Numbered from the stretch's first letter, positions 15,700 through 24,855 are shown. The stretch: DNA of 64,000 nucleotides from Actinospineispora eucalypti (GCA_014208095.1 JACHMT010000004.1:1054001-1118000); one strand, 5' to 3'. A program made the numbers and translations. Notes: generated from the sequence alone by a model not told the origin.

Positions 15700-16524
15700 A
15701 TGGATGCGACCGACGAACTTGATATAACCGCGCTGCGGTCCGCGCTGGACGGCGTGGTGAACCGGCTGGACGTGGTGGCGCGCACCGGGTCCACTAACGC
15801 CGACCTGCTCGCCGAGGCCCGCTCCGGTGCCCCGGACCGCACGGTGCTGGTGGCCGAGCTGCAGGAGTCCGGCCGGGGCCGGATGGACCGGCGGTGGGAC
15901 TCGCCGACCGGCACCGGGCTGACCTTCAGCGTGTTGCTGCGCCCGGCCGGCGTGCCGCCGAACCGGTGGGGCTGGCTGCCGCTGCTGGCCGGGGTGGCCC
16001 TGGTCCGGACGCTGCGCGAGCTGACCCCGGTGACCGCCGCGCTGAAGTGGCCCAACGACCTGCTGCTCGGCCCGGCCGACAATGCGCGGAAGGGCGCCGG
16101 GCTGCTGGCCGAGGTAGCCACGGCCGGCGACCATCCGGCCCTGGTGCTGGGCATCGGGCTGAACGTGCACACCCGCGCCGAGGACCTGCCGGACACCGGG
16201 ACCTCACTGGCCGCCGTCGGCGCGTCGGTGGGGAGGGGAGAACTGCTGGTCGCGTTGTTGCGCCGGTTGCTCGCCGACGAGGCGGAATGGCGGGCGGCGG
16301 CCGGGGACCCGGACGCCACCGGGCTGCGAGCGGCGTACCGGTCGGTGTGCGCCACCCTGGGCTCGCGGGTCCGGTTGGAGCTGCCGGGCGGGCAGTCCGA
16401 GCTGGCCGTGGCGCGGGACGTGGACGCGGACGGCCGCCTGGTCGTGCTCGTCGAGCGCACCGGGGTGACCCGGGCGGTGGCCGCCGGCGACGTGGTCCAC
16501 CTGCGGCCGGCCCCGTCGAGTTGA
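15700..16524 (+). CDS. birA: Biotin-[acetyl-CoA-carboxylase] ligase
   Basis: A 274-residue biotin protein ligase lacking the N-terminal DNA-binding domain. Motifs: ARTGSTNADL, ELQESGRGRMDRRWDSPTGTGL (biotinyl-AMP loop), LKWPNDLLL, GAGLLAEV, and GIGLNVHT, then a small C-terminal SH3-like domain (LGSRVRLELPGGQ). It attaches biotin to the AccA3-type subunits whose genes lie nearby. It is divergent from accD5 and followed by a copy of the 63-bp palindrome. Confidence 0.96.
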   Translation: MDATDELDITALRSALDGVVNRLDVVARTGSTNADLLAEARSGAPDRTVLVAELQESGRGRMDRRWDSPTGTGLTFSVLLRPAGVPPNRWGWLPLLAGVALVRTLRELTPVTAALKWPNDLLLGPADNARKGAGLLAEVATAGDHPALVLGIGLNVHTRAEDLPDTGTSLAAVGASVGRGELLVALLRRLLADEAEWRAAAGDPDATGLRAAYRSVCATLGSRVRLELPGGQSELAVARDVDADGRLVVLVERTGVTRAVAAGDVVHLRPAPSS

Positions 16525-16590
16525 TCTGCGCCGGACAGCGCCACCGTCTTGGCCATGAGCCCGCGCTGACTCAATGTGGCATGCCGGCCT

Positions 16591-16653
16591 TGATCGCGGT
16601 CCGTGGCGGTTCAGCCGCGAAAATCGACGCTGTACCGCCAGGGATGACGATCA
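16591..16653. repeat. 63-bp dispersed imperfect palindrome, copy 2
   Basis: Begins TGATCGCGG and ends GACGATCA. The internal stem is GTGGCGGTTCAGC / GCTGTACCGCCA around a CGAAAATCG centre. It lies between birA and the PH-domain gene (tandem, same strand). Confidence 0.8.
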
Positions 16654-16717
16654 CCCCGAGCCGGGGTGGACGGCGCGGCTTGCGCGGGCCAGCGCGCGTG
16701 GCCGCTAACGTGAAGTC

Positions 16718-17200
16718 GTGCCCTATCCCGACGAGCTGCTGGTCGCCGGCGAGCGGGTGCTCACGCACCAGCACCCGCATCCCAAGATGCTGGTGTTCCC
16801 GGCGCTGGCCCTACTCGTCACCGTGGGCGGCGCCGCGTACCTGGCCGCGCTGATCGCCCCGGCCCCGTGGGCGCCCTACGGATTCTGGGTGCTCGGCCTG
16901 GTGGCGCTCGGGCTGATCGTCTGGTGCGCGGTGGCGCCGCTGCTGCGCTGGAGCAACACGCACTTCGTGCTGACCAACCGGCGGGTGCTGGTCCGCGAAG
17001 GGGTGCTGACCAGGTCCGGGTTCGAGATCCCGATGAACCGGATCACCAGCGTGCGGTTCCGGCAGACCGTGTTCGAGCGGATGCTGGGCTGCGGGACGTT
17101 GAGCGTCGAGTCGGCGTCGGACGAGCCGCTGGACTTCTCCGACATCCCGAGCGTCACGCACGTGTACGCCCTGCTCTACGAGGTGGCCGACGCCGGCTGA
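16718..17200 (+). CDS. PH-domain (bPH2-type) membrane protein
   Basis: A 160-residue protein with two hydrophobic segments (MLVFPALALLVTVGGAAYLAALIA and FWVLGLVALGLIVWCAVAPLL). These are followed by a bacterial PH-like domain: NTHFVLTNRRVLVREGVLTRSGFEIPMNRITSVRFRQTVFERMLGCGTLSVESASDEPLDFSDIP. The TNRRVLVREGVL and RITSVRF... GCGTLxVES elements are characteristic. In mycobacteria the same family is adjacent to birA (Rv3278c-like). The GTG at 16718 is the start that gives MPYPDELLVAGERVL. Confidence 0.9.
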   Translation: MPYPDELLVAGERVLTHQHPHPKMLVFPALALLVTVGGAAYLAALIAPAPWAPYGFWVLGLVALGLIVWCAVAPLLRWSNTHFVLTNRRVLVREGVLTRSGFEIPMNRITSVRFRQTVFERMLGCGTLSVESASDEPLDFSDIPSVTHVYALLYEVADAG

Positions 17201-17266
17201 GCCGCGCGGTCGTGCAACGTGCGTGCAAGGGTGTCGCCGGTCACCCCCGGCTCCTAGGTTCGTTGC

Positions 17267-18433
17267 ATGGGCAACTTGCGTTTCGGCATCTTCCTGGCTC
17301 CGTTCCACCCGGCGGGGGAGAACCCCACTCTCGCGCTGCAGCGTGACCTGCGGCTGATCGAGCACCTGGACCACCTGGGCTACGACGAGGCGTGGATCGG
17401 CGAGCACCACTCGGCCGGCAGCGAGATCATCGCCTCGCCGGAGATCTTCATCGCGGCCGCCGCCGAGCGCACCCGGCGGATCAAGCTGGGCACCGGCGTG
17501 GTCTCGCTGTCGTACCACAACCCGTTGTGGGTGGCGGAACGATTGGTGCTGCTCGACCACCTGACCCGGGGACGGGCCATGCTCGGCGTCGGTCCCGGCT
17601 CGCTGCCCACCGACTCGGCGATGATCGGGCTGAACCCGACCCAGACCCGCGAGCTGCTGGAGACCAACCTGGACGTGGTCATGCGGCTGCTCCGCTCGGA
17701 CGAGCCGGTCACCATCGACACCGGCACCCACCGGCTGCACGAGGCGCGCCTGCACCTGCGGCCGTACTCGGACTTCGACGTGGCGGTGGCCGCCGTGGCC
17801 TCGCCGACCGGGCCGAGGCTGGCCGGGCGGCACGGGGTGGGCCTGCTGTCCATCGGCGCCACCCTCACCCAGGACGGGTTCGACGCGCTGGCGCACCACT
17901 GGAACGTGATGGAGGAGCGCGCGGCCACCTTCGGCACCACGGTGGACCGGGGCAAGTGGCGGCTGGTCAGCCCGATGTACGTGGCGGAGACTCGCGAGCA
18001 GGCCTACCGGGACGTGGAGTACGGCATCGAGCAGTGGTTCCGCTACTTCCAGAAGGTGGCCGCATTCCCGCAGATGGCGGTGGAGGGCGGCAACGTCCGC
18101 GAGATGATCGACTTCATCAACAGCTCGGGAGCCGGGGTGATCGGCGCCCCGGAGGACGCCCGCGCGCAGGTCCAGCGGCTGGTGGACCAGTCGGGCGGCG
18201 GGTTCGGCGCGTTCCTGCAGCTGGCGCACGAGTGGGCCAACCCGGAGGCCACCCGGCGTTCCTACGAGCTGATCGCGCAGCACGTGATGCCGGAGTTCCA
18301 GGGCCAGGCCGAGTCCACCCGGGCGGCCAAGGAGCGCGCCATGTCCACCCGCGAGGGCATGGCCGCCCAGCAGCACCAGGCGGTGGCCCACATGACCGAG
18401 AAGTACCAGAAGGAGCTGGCCAACAAGGACTGA
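17267..18433 (+). CDS. Luciferase-like (LLM class) flavin-dependent monooxygenase
   Basis: A 388-residue protein: MGNLRFGIFLAPFHPAGENPTLALQRDLRLIEHLDHLGYDEAWIGEHHSAGSEIIASPEIFIAAAAERTRRIKLGTGVVSLSYHNPLWVAERLVLLDHLTRGRAMLGVGPG. The WIGEHH and LGTGVVSLSYHNP motifs define the bacterial-luciferase superfamily (limonene-monooxygenase-like branch). It would use reduced flavin (or F420) and O2 on an unknown substrate. It is followed by a MarR operator/gene. Start ATG at 17267 fits the family. Confidence 0.9.
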   Translation: MGNLRFGIFLAPFHPAGENPTLALQRDLRLIEHLDHLGYDEAWIGEHHSAGSEIIASPEIFIAAAAERTRRIKLGTGVVSLSYHNPLWVAERLVLLDHLTRGRAMLGVGPGSLPTDSAMIGLNPTQTRELLETNLDVVMRLLRSDEPVTIDTGTHRLHEARLHLRPYSDFDVAVAAVASPTGPRLAGRHGVGLLSIGATLTQDGFDALAHHWNVMEERAATFGTTVDRGKWRLVSPMYVAETREQAYRDVEYGIEQWFRYFQKVAAFPQMAVEGGNVREMIDFINSSGAGVIGAPEDARAQVQRLVDQSGGGFGAFLQLAHEWANPEATRRSYELIAQHVMPEFQGQAESTRAAKERAMSTREGMAAQQHQAVAHMTEKYQKELANKD

Positions 18434-18463
18434 CCCGCCGGCGCCGGCACACCTTGCGGGACG

Positions 18464-18500
18464 CTCTGTAACTCGCTTAGTCTCTAAGCGAGTTACAGAG
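18464..18500. promoter_or_regulatory. Perfect 17-bp-arm palindrome, MarR operator
   Basis: CTCTGTAACTCGCTTAG (18464-18480), spacer TCT, and CTAAGCGAGTTACAGAG (18484-18500), a perfect inverted repeat. Its right arm ends on the first base of the GTG start of the MarR gene. AT-rich core relative to neighbours. It almost certainly binds the MarR protein encoded just downstream. Confidence 0.85.
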
Positions 18501-19018
18501 TGAGTGAGGCGGCGATGGATCAGACCTCGGAACGGGATGCGCTGGTCAAGGCGATTGTCGAGCGGCTGGCCCGGCAGCACACCACCGCGATGGTGCTTTT
18601 CCACCACGCGGTTGCCGAGCGACTGCGGCTCGGGCCGACGGACCACAAATGTCTCGACCTGCTGCGCGAGCGGGAGGCGCTGACCGGCAGCGAGCTGGCC
18701 GGCCTGACCGGGCTGACCACCGGTGCGGTGACCGGCGTGGTGGCCCGGCTGGAGAAGGCCGGCTACCTGCGCCGCGAGCCCGACCCGTGGGACCGGCGCA
18801 AGCAGGTGCTGCGCCCCGTCCCCGAGCGGGTGGAGGAGATCCATCGGGTGATCACCCCGTTGCGGGCCGAGGTGGCCGAGCTGCTGGACCGCTTCGACGC
18901 CCACCAGCTCGCCGCCATCGCGGATTTCCTCTCCGGGACCGCCGAGATCGGCCACCGGCAGGCCGCGGTGCTGCGCGCCGAATCGCTCACTCGGACCCAC
19001 AACCGATCGGAGCCGTGA
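18500..19018 (+). CDS. MarR-family transcriptional regulator
   Basis: A 172-residue winged-helix protein. HTH/wing: LGPTDHKCLDLLREREALTGSELAGLTGLTTGAVTGVVARLEKAGYLRREPDPWDRRKQVLRPVPE (the DRRKxxLRP wing is diagnostic). Start is the GTG at 18500 or, better spaced from a GAGG-like site, the ATG at 18515. A perfect palindrome overlaps the start. It is followed after 1 bp by an alpha/beta hydrolase gene, the probable target. Confidence 0.92.
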   Translation: MSEAAMDQTSERDALVKAIVERLARQHTTAMVLFHHAVAERLRLGPTDHKCLDLLREREALTGSELAGLTGLTTGAVTGVVARLEKAGYLRREPDPWDRRKQVLRPVPERVEEIHRVITPLRAEVAELLDRFDAHQLAAIADFLSGTAEIGHRQAAVLRAESLTRTHNRSEP

Positions 19019-19019
19019 A

Positions 19020-19826
19020 ATGAGCACCCTCGACGTACCCGGCGCCCACCTCCACTACGAAACCCTCGGCAACGGCCCGCTGCTCCTGCTGATCCCCGGC
19101 GCGCCCGGTGTCGGCGGCATCTTCGCCGCGCTGGCCGCCCGGCTCGGCGACCGCTACACGGTGGTCACCTACGACCGGCGCGGCTTCTCCCGCAGCTACC
19201 TCGACGGGCCGCAGGACTATGCGCACCGGCTGCGCACCGACGGCGACGACGCCCGCCGGCTGATCGAGCACCTCACCGACGAGCCGGCGACCGTGTTCGG
19301 TTCCAGCTCCGGCGCGGTCGTCGCGCTCCAGCTGCTCACCGACCGTCCCGACGTGGTCCGCACGCTCATCCCGTACGAGCCCTGCGCCCTGCGTCTGTTG
19401 CCCGGAGACGGGCGGGAGGAGCTGGACTTCTGCCGCCACCTGTACGACCTGTACCGCCGGGCCGGAACGGCCCCCGCGCTGGCCGGGTTCCGTGAGTACT
19501 TCTTCCCCGAGTGCGACCACGCGGTGATGAGCCGCCCCGCCGAGCCGGCGACCGCGCCGCAGATCATCGCCAACGCCAGCTACTGGTTCGAGCGCGAACT
19601 CTGCTCCTACACCCAGGAGTGCCCGGACGGTGATCTGCTGACCAGGCACGCGGACCGCATCGTGCCGGCCGTGGGCCGGGCCTCGCGCGGCTACCCGACC
19701 TATACCAGCGGGATCATGCTGGGCGAGATGCTCGACCGAGCCGTGCTCGAACTGCCCGGCGGGCACACCGGCTACATCACCGACACCGCCGATTTCGCCG
19801 CCGAGCTGCTCGCCGCGCTCAACTGA
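19020..19826 (+). CDS. Alpha/beta hydrolase
   Basis: A 268-residue alpha/beta-hydrolase fold. The oxyanion region is IPGAPGVGG (residues about 27-35), and the nucleophile elbow is GSSSGA (Ser in G-x-S-x-G, near residue 100). The candidate catalytic His is in LELPGGHTGYITDTADFAAELL near the C-terminus. The ATG at 19020 lies one base after the MarR stop, so the two are co-transcribed and co-regulated. The substrate is unknown; a MarR-controlled hydrolase often handles an aromatic or ester xenobiotic, but that is inference. Confidence 0.9.
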   Translation: MSTLDVPGAHLHYETLGNGPLLLLIPGAPGVGGIFAALAARLGDRYTVVTYDRRGFSRSYLDGPQDYAHRLRTDGDDARRLIEHLTDEPATVFGSSSGAVVALQLLTDRPDVVRTLIPYEPCALRLLPGDGREELDFCRHLYDLYRRAGTAPALAGFREYFFPECDHAVMSRPAEPATAPQIIANASYWFERELCSYTQECPDGDLLTRHADRIVPAVGRASRGYPTYTSGIMLGEMLDRAVLELPGGHTGYITDTADFAAELLAALN

Positions 19827-19845
19827 GGCCGTGCTAGCGTGACTC

Positions 19846-19870
19846 GTGACCAGATTTGAAATCTGGTCAC
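19846..19870. promoter_or_regulatory. 25-bp perfect palindrome, TetR operator
   Basis: GTGACCAGATTT G AAATCTGGTCAC, 12-bp arms and a single central base, between the hydrolase stop and the TetR start (20 bp upstream of the ATG). An additional GGTCAC lies at 19872. It is the likely binding site of the TetR protein encoded immediately downstream. Confidence 0.85.
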
Positions 19871-19889
19871 CGGTCACGGGAGGACCTCG

Positions 19890-20657
19890 ATGGGGCGGAA
19901 CGAGCGGGCGGCCCGGATCCTGGACGCCACGGCCGAGCTGGTGCTGCGCTGGGGCTCCAAGCGGGTCACCATCGAGGAGGTCGCCAAGCGCGCCGGCATC
20001 GGCAAGGGCACGGTGTACCTGCACTTCGAGTCCCGAGCCTGGCTGTTCATGTGCGTGCTGATGCGCGAGTCGCTGGAGCTCATGGACCAGCTGGCCGGCG
20101 AGATCGAACGGAACCCGGCCGCGCTGCTGCCCGACGAGCAGGCCCGGCTGACCTTCCTCGAGGTGCAGCGCCGGCCGTTGCTGCTGGCGATGTTCTCCCG
20201 GGACGGCGAGCTGCTCGGCGAGATGGCGCAGGACCCGGCGGTCGGGCCGTTGCGGGGCATCAAGGGCGAGCTGGCCGACGACATGTTCGGGGTGCTGCGC
20301 GAGCACGGCCTGCTGCGCACCGACCTGGACGTGGAGACGATCCGGTACCTGGTCGGCGCGATCCAGACCGGTTTCTACCTGTATCCACCAGTTCCGGGCT
20401 CGATCGGCGACGACCCGGAGCGGGCCGCCTCGGCGCTCGCCCACGCCATCCGGTCCGCCGTCCAACCACCCGGTGAACCCGAACCGGCCGCCCTGGCCGC
20501 CGCCCTGCCGGGCGTCCTGGCGGGCTACCAGCGGATGCGCGCCGCACTGGCGCGGGCCGTCGCCGGGCGACCTCCCGGCGAAGCCGGCGCGGGGCGGGCG
20601 CCCGGTTTGGTGTCCGCCGGAGTCACCGTTGACACGACTACCCGAGGTGCGTCATGA
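19890..20657 (+). CDS. TetR-family transcriptional regulator
   Basis: A 255-residue TetR protein. DNA-binding domain: RNERAARILDATAELVLRWGSKRVTIEEVAKRAGIGKGTVYLHFESRAWLFM (residues 3-54), with recognition helix GKGTVYLHF. The ligand domain is long, with a Pro/Ala-rich end. A 25-bp palindrome lies just upstream, so autoregulation is likely. The stop overlaps the start of the PEP-synthase-like gene (ATGA), which is the probable target. Confidence 0.93.
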   Translation: MGRNERAARILDATAELVLRWGSKRVTIEEVAKRAGIGKGTVYLHFESRAWLFMCVLMRESLELMDQLAGEIERNPAALLPDEQARLTFLEVQRRPLLLAMFSRDGELLGEMAQDPAVGPLRGIKGELADDMFGVLREHGLLRTDLDVETIRYLVGAIQTGFYLYPPVPGSIGDDPERAASALAHAIRSAVQPPGEPEPAALAAALPGVLAGYQRMRAALARAVAGRPPGEAGAGRAPGLVSAGVTVDTTTRGAS

Positions 20658-23191
20658 GCGAGTATCTGCGCCGGTTCGACGAGCTGGGCTCGGGTGACGT
20701 CGGGCTGGCCGGCGGGAAGGCCGCCAACCTGGGCGAGCTGACCCGCGCCGGCCTGCCCGTGCCGCCCGGTTTCGTCCTGACCACCCCGGCCTACGACCGG
20801 TTCGTCGAGGCCACCGGGATCGGGCCGGAGATCCTCGAGCTGAGCCGGCCGGGTGGTGACTACGACCGGGCGTCGGAGCGGATCCGGGCGTTGTTCACCG
20901 GTCGGGAAATCCCGGCGGAGATCGCCGCCCAGGCGGTGGCGGCGTATCGGGAGCTGGGGGAGCCGCCGGTCGCGGTGCGCTCGTCGGCCACCGCCGAGGA
21001 CCTCAAGGACGCCAGCTTCGCCGGCCAGCAGGACACCTACCTCAACGTGCGGGGTTCCGACGCCCTGCTCACCGCCGTCCGGGACTGCTGGGCCTCGCTG
21101 TGGACCGCCCGCGCCCTGGCCTACCGCGAGCGCCGGCACATCGCCCCGGACGAGGTCAGCCTGGCCGTGGTGGTGCAGGAGATGGTGCCGTTCGAGCCGG
21201 ACACCGCGGCCGGGGTCATGTTCACCGCCAACCCGGCCAACGGCCGCCGCGACCAGATCGCGGTCAGCGCCGCCTGGGGGCTGGGTGAGGCGGTGGTCAG
21301 CGGGGCGGTCAGCACCGACGACCTGGTGATCGAGTCTGGCCGCGTGCGGGAGCGCAACACCGCCGACAAGCAGGTCATGACGGTCACCACCGAACGCGGC
21401 ACCGAGGAGGTCCCGGTGGACGACCGGCGTCGCCGGGAGCCCGTCCTGGACGACCGGGACGCGCTGCGGCTGGCCGCGCTGGGCGCCCGGATCGCCGGGC
21501 ACTACGGGGCGCCGCAGGACATCGAGTGGGTTCGCTCGCACGGTGAGCTGCTGATCGTGCAGTCGCGGCCGGTCACCGCGCTGCCCGAACCGGTAGGCGA
21601 GGTCCCCACCACCTGGCCGGAGCCCTACCCGAAGGGCTACTACTTCCGGGCCAGCATCGTCGAGCAGATGCCCGACCCGCTGTCCCCGCTGTTCGCCGAC
21701 ATGATCGACGGCTCGGTGACCCGTTCACTGGGGGCGCTGATGAACCGGGCGTTCGGCCGCGCCGTCATGCGGGAGGGGGACATCCGGTTCCCCACGATCA
21801 ACGGGTACGCCTTCTACTACTACCGCCGGGCCGCGATGTGGCGGATGCTGCTGCGTTCGCCGGCGGCGATGCCCAAGATCCTTTTCCGGCGGAACGACGA
21901 CTTCGGGGTCTCCGGGTGGCGCGGGCAGGCTCATCCCCGGTACGTGGAGGCCCTGCGGGCCTGGGCGGGCCGGCCGGTCGGCCAGCTGTCCGACCGGGAG
22001 CTGCTGGACGGCGCCGGCCAGTTGCTGGACGCCGGCACCACCTACTACACCGCCGTCCAATCGGTGATCCCGCAGGCCGCGCTGAGCGAGATGTACTTCC
22101 AGGCCTTCTACAACCGCCTGGTTCGCCGGAAGGGCGACCCGCCGGCGGTGGAGTTCCTGGTCGGCTACGACAGCCAGCCCATCCGGGCCGAGAAGTCCCT
22201 GTACGACCTGGCGAAGTGGGTCGGCGCCCAGCCGGGGCTGGCTGATCAACTGAACAGCTCGGAACGGCCCCCCGAACTCGATCCCGAGGTGTGGCGGGAG
22301 TGGCGGGAACGGTTCGACCGGCACCTGGCCGAGTTCGGCCACGTCGCCTACAACCTGGACTTCGCGGCGCCCGTACCGGCCGACGAACCGGGCACGCTGC
22401 TGGACGCCCTGCGCTTCCACCTCGGTGGTCAGGGCGGCGACCCGCACGAGCGCCAGCGGCGGTCCGCCGACCGGCGGGAGGCGCACACCCGGGCGGTCCG
22501 GAGCCGGCTGGGCCCGGTGCGCCGGGCGCTGTTCGACCGGCTGCTGCGCCGGGCGCAGGACACCGGACCGGCCCGGGAGGACGCGCTGGCCGACATCAGC
22601 CTGGCCTGGCCGGCCATCCGCCGGATGCTGCTGGAGCTCGGCCGCCGGCACGCCGGGTCCGGGATCTTGCCCGCCGCCGAGGACGTGTTCTGGCTGCGCC
22701 ACCGGGAGCTGGCGTCGCACGAGAAGGTGCCGGCCGAGGTCATCGCGGAGCGCCGAATGACCTGGCGCGGCCAGCGCCGGGCGAACCCGCCGCAGATGCT
22801 GCCCGAGATCGGCTGGATGAAACGGGCGCTGGCCCGCGCCATGCCGGCCGGCGACCAGTCCCAGACCGGCGACGTGATCACCGGGGTGGGCGCGAGCGCG
22901 GGCGAGGTCACCGCCCCGGCCCGGGTGCTGGGCGGCCCGGAGGAGTTCGGGCAGATGCGGCCGGGGGAGGTGCTGGTGGCCCGGATGACCACGCCGGCCT
23001 GGACCTCGCTGTTCGCCATGGCCTCGGCCGTGGTCACCGACGTCGGCGGCCCGCTGAGCCACAGCTCGATCGTCGCCCGGGAGTACGGCATCCCCGCCGT
23101 GCTCGGCACCGGGGTCGCCACCCAACGCCTGGCCAGCGGCCAGCGCATCCACGTCGACGGCGACGCCGGCAAGGTGACCCCGGCGGACTAG
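20654..23191 (+). CDS. PEP-synthase-like / rifampin-phosphotransferase-like dikinase
   Basis: An 845-residue enzyme with the three-part architecture of PEP synthase and of rifamycin phosphotransferases (Rph). N-terminal ATP-grasp (about 1-320): LAGGKAANLGELTRAGLPVPPGFVLT, VRSSATAEDLKDASFAGQQDTYLNV, QEMVPFEPDTAAGVMFTANP, DIEWVRSHGELLIVQSRPV. Middle domain (about 320-740). C-terminal swivelling phospho-His domain: VVTDVGGPLSHSSIVAREYGIPAVLGTGVATQRLASGQRIHVDGDAG with His803 as the phospho-carrier. The N-terminus is closer to PEP-synthase-like proteins than to classical Rph. It is controlled by a coupled TetR gene, which fits an inducible modifying enzyme rather than central metabolism. Real phosphoryl acceptor unknown. 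Confidence 0.88.
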   Translation: MSEYLRRFDELGSGDVGLAGGKAANLGELTRAGLPVPPGFVLTTPAYDRFVEATGIGPEILELSRPGGDYDRASERIRALFTGREIPAEIAAQAVAAYRELGEPPVAVRSSATAEDLKDASFAGQQDTYLNVRGSDALLTAVRDCWASLWTARALAYRERRHIAPDEVSLAVVVQEMVPFEPDTAAGVMFTANPANGRRDQIAVSAAWGLGEAVVSGAVSTDDLVIESGRVRERNTADKQVMTVTTERGTEEVPVDDRRRREPVLDDRDALRLAALGARIAGHYGAPQDIEWVRSHGELLIVQSRPVTALPEPVGEVPTTWPEPYPKGYYFRASIVEQMPDPLSPLFADMIDGSVTRSLGALMNRAFGRAVMREGDIRFPTINGYAFYYYRRAAMWRMLLRSPAAMPKILFRRNDDFGVSGWRGQAHPRYVEALRAWAGRPVGQLSDRELLDGAGQLLDAGTTYYTAVQSVIPQAALSEMYFQAFYNRLVRRKGDPPAVEFLVGYDSQPIRAEKSLYDLAKWVGAQPGLADQLNSSERPPELDPEVWREWRERFDRHLAEFGHVAYNLDFAAPVPADEPGTLLDALRFHLGGQGGDPHERQRRSADRREAHTRAVRSRLGPVRRALFDRLLRRAQDTGPAREDALADISLAWPAIRRMLLELGRRHAGSGILPAAEDVFWLRHRELASHEKVPAEVIAERRMTWRGQRRANPPQMLPEIGWMKRALARAMPAGDQSQTGDVITGVGASAGEVTAPARVLGGPEEFGQMRPGEVLVARMTTPAWTSLFAMASAVVTDVGGPLSHSSIVAREYGIPAVLGTGVATQRLASGQRIHVDGDAGKVTPAD

Positions 23192-23220
23192 TGCCTGTTC
23201 GTCTTCCCGGCGTCACCTTC

Positions 23221-23267
23221 GAAACCGGTCCGGGACGGCGGTGCCGGCAGACGGCGGGGCCGGTTTC
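23221..23267 (+). terminator. Possible hairpin terminator of the TetR/dikinase operon
   Basis: GAAACCGG (23221-23228) pairs with CCGGTTTC (23260-23267), 30 bp after the stop codon. No U-tract follows, as is usual in actinomycetes. Confidence 0.45.
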
Positions 23268-23278
23268 AAGACGGCTCG

Positions 23279-23380
<102 letters not shown>

Positions 23381-23699
23381 GGGTGGCCTCCCGCCGCTCG
23401 GGCGCGGCCTGTGGCGCTGCTTTCGGGCACCCGGCGCCCTCTCGCTACGCACTGTAATGGCCGGATCGGCTTCCGAACTGTTTCGAGCTACCGTCACCCG
23501 CCGAGCGCTGGACCAGTCCGCTTCGATCATGGAAACCACCGGACCGAGCCAACACTCGATGAAGCCACCCGCCCCAGCTGCCCACGGCCCGGCCGCGACC
23601 CGACCACGGTCCGTAGCCGACTCACGCACCTTCTGCGGCGGTTAAAGGCGGTGAGGTTGATGTGGATCTTGATTGCGCGCCAGACCCCCGGTGGACTCG

Positions 23700-24806
23700 T
23701 CAGCGGGGCAGTTGGTTCGGTAGGCCGTTCGGGGCGTGGAGGGTGCCTTCGGGGGTGATCCGGGCGCTGGTGTCGCCCCGGGGGATCGGGATGCGGGCGT
23801 CGGGGCAGGCGTAGTCGGTGCCGGCGCCGCACACCCCGCCGAGCAGGTAGGGCCGGTTCAGCAGGTCCTGGGGGAACGCGTGCGCATGCATGCTGAAGAT
23901 CTGCACCGGCACGTTGTAGACGAAGGCGAACGACGAGTTCATGATGCCGACCAGCGCGAGCAGCCGGAGCAACTGCTTGCGCCTCGGCGTGGTGTTCACC
24001 CGGTTGATGCCGCGCTCGGCCACTGTGTGGCCGCGGTCGTCGCGGAAGAACCGGACCGCCGCGATGAGCCCCCAGGCGACGCCCCAGATCGCGCCGACCC
24101 ACAGTGGGTACTTGTAGTAGTGCTCGTCGAACAGGGAGATCGCCGGGTGCCCGCCGCCGTAGGTGTACACCCCGGTGCGGGTCCAGAAGACCTCCAGGAC
24201 GAGGTCCGCGACGGCCAGCGAGCCGATGGCGATCATGGTCAGGCCGAACTTGCCGGTGCTCGGCCACCGCTCGCGCGCCCGGCTCATCAGCTTCCCGGCG
24301 AGCAAGGTGGCCAGGTACATCGGGCCGATGTAGCAGCCCAATCCCCAGATGATCGGCTCGGCCAGCGCCTGGCTGGACTGCCAGCCGGGGGCGTGGCACT
24401 GCGGGCAGCCCAGGTTCACGGCGGTGGAGTTGTAGGAGATCGTGGTCTGGCTGTAGCTCACCCACGGGTCCTGGATGGCCCACATGGTGGCCCAGGAGAT
24501 GACCATCATCCCGTCCAGCGTGAGGTGCCCCTCGCGCCGCCACGGCCGGATCACCACCAGCCAGATCACCACCAGGGCCAGTACGCCCAGCGCGATCTCC
24601 TGCGCGCGCACCGAGACCGTCGCCCAGGCGGGCGCGGTGTCCCGCCCGGCCGTGGTGGGCACCAGGTCGCCGGCCAGCCAGGACGATCCCCACTCATAGA
24701 TCATCAGGAGCAGGAAACCGGCGCCGACCAGCGCCCAGAACATCACCGGCCGCGGGGTGCGCTCGACGGTCACCGGTACGGCGGGCCGCGGTTCCACACT
24801 GGTCAT
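23700..24806 (-). CDS. AveC-family spirocyclase-like membrane protein
   Basis: A 368-residue polytopic membrane protein. Recognisable family elements: VIRPWRREGHLTLDGMMVISWATMWAIQDPWVSY, YNSTAVNLGCPQCHAPGWQS, GPMYLATLLAGKLMSRARERWPSTGKFGLTMIAIGSLAVADLVLEVFWTRTGVYTYGGGHPAISLF, YYKYPLWVGAIWGVAWGLIAAVRFFRDDRGHTVAERGI. AveC of avermectin biosynthesis catalyses spiroketal formation; relatives in actinomycetes are mostly uncharacterised. The ATG at 24806 (with upstream GGAG) is preferred over a GTG at 24815. It follows the carotenoid oxygenase by 49 bp on the same strand, so the two form an operon. Motif GCPQCH has a Cys pair not in the family as I recall it. Confidence 0.85.
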   Translation of the reverse strand: MTSVEPRPAVPVTVERTPRPVMFWALVGAGFLLLMIYEWGSSWLAGDLVPTTAGRDTAPAWATVSVRAQEIALGVLALVVIWLVVIRPWRREGHLTLDGMMVISWATMWAIQDPWVSYSQTTISYNSTAVNLGCPQCHAPGWQSSQALAEPIIWGLGCYIGPMYLATLLAGKLMSRARERWPSTGKFGLTMIAIGSLAVADLVLEVFWTRTGVYTYGGGHPAISLFDEHYYKYPLWVGAIWGVAWGLIAAVRFFRDDRGHTVAERGINRVNTTPRRKQLLRLLALVGIMNSSFAFVYNVPVQIFSMHAHAFPQDLLNRPYLLGGVCGAGTDYACPDARIPIPRGDTSARITPEGTLHAPNGLPNQLPR

Positions 24807-24855
24807 GGCGCCCACGCTCCGGCCGGCCCGGTCGGCTGGCAAGAGCAACGATTAC

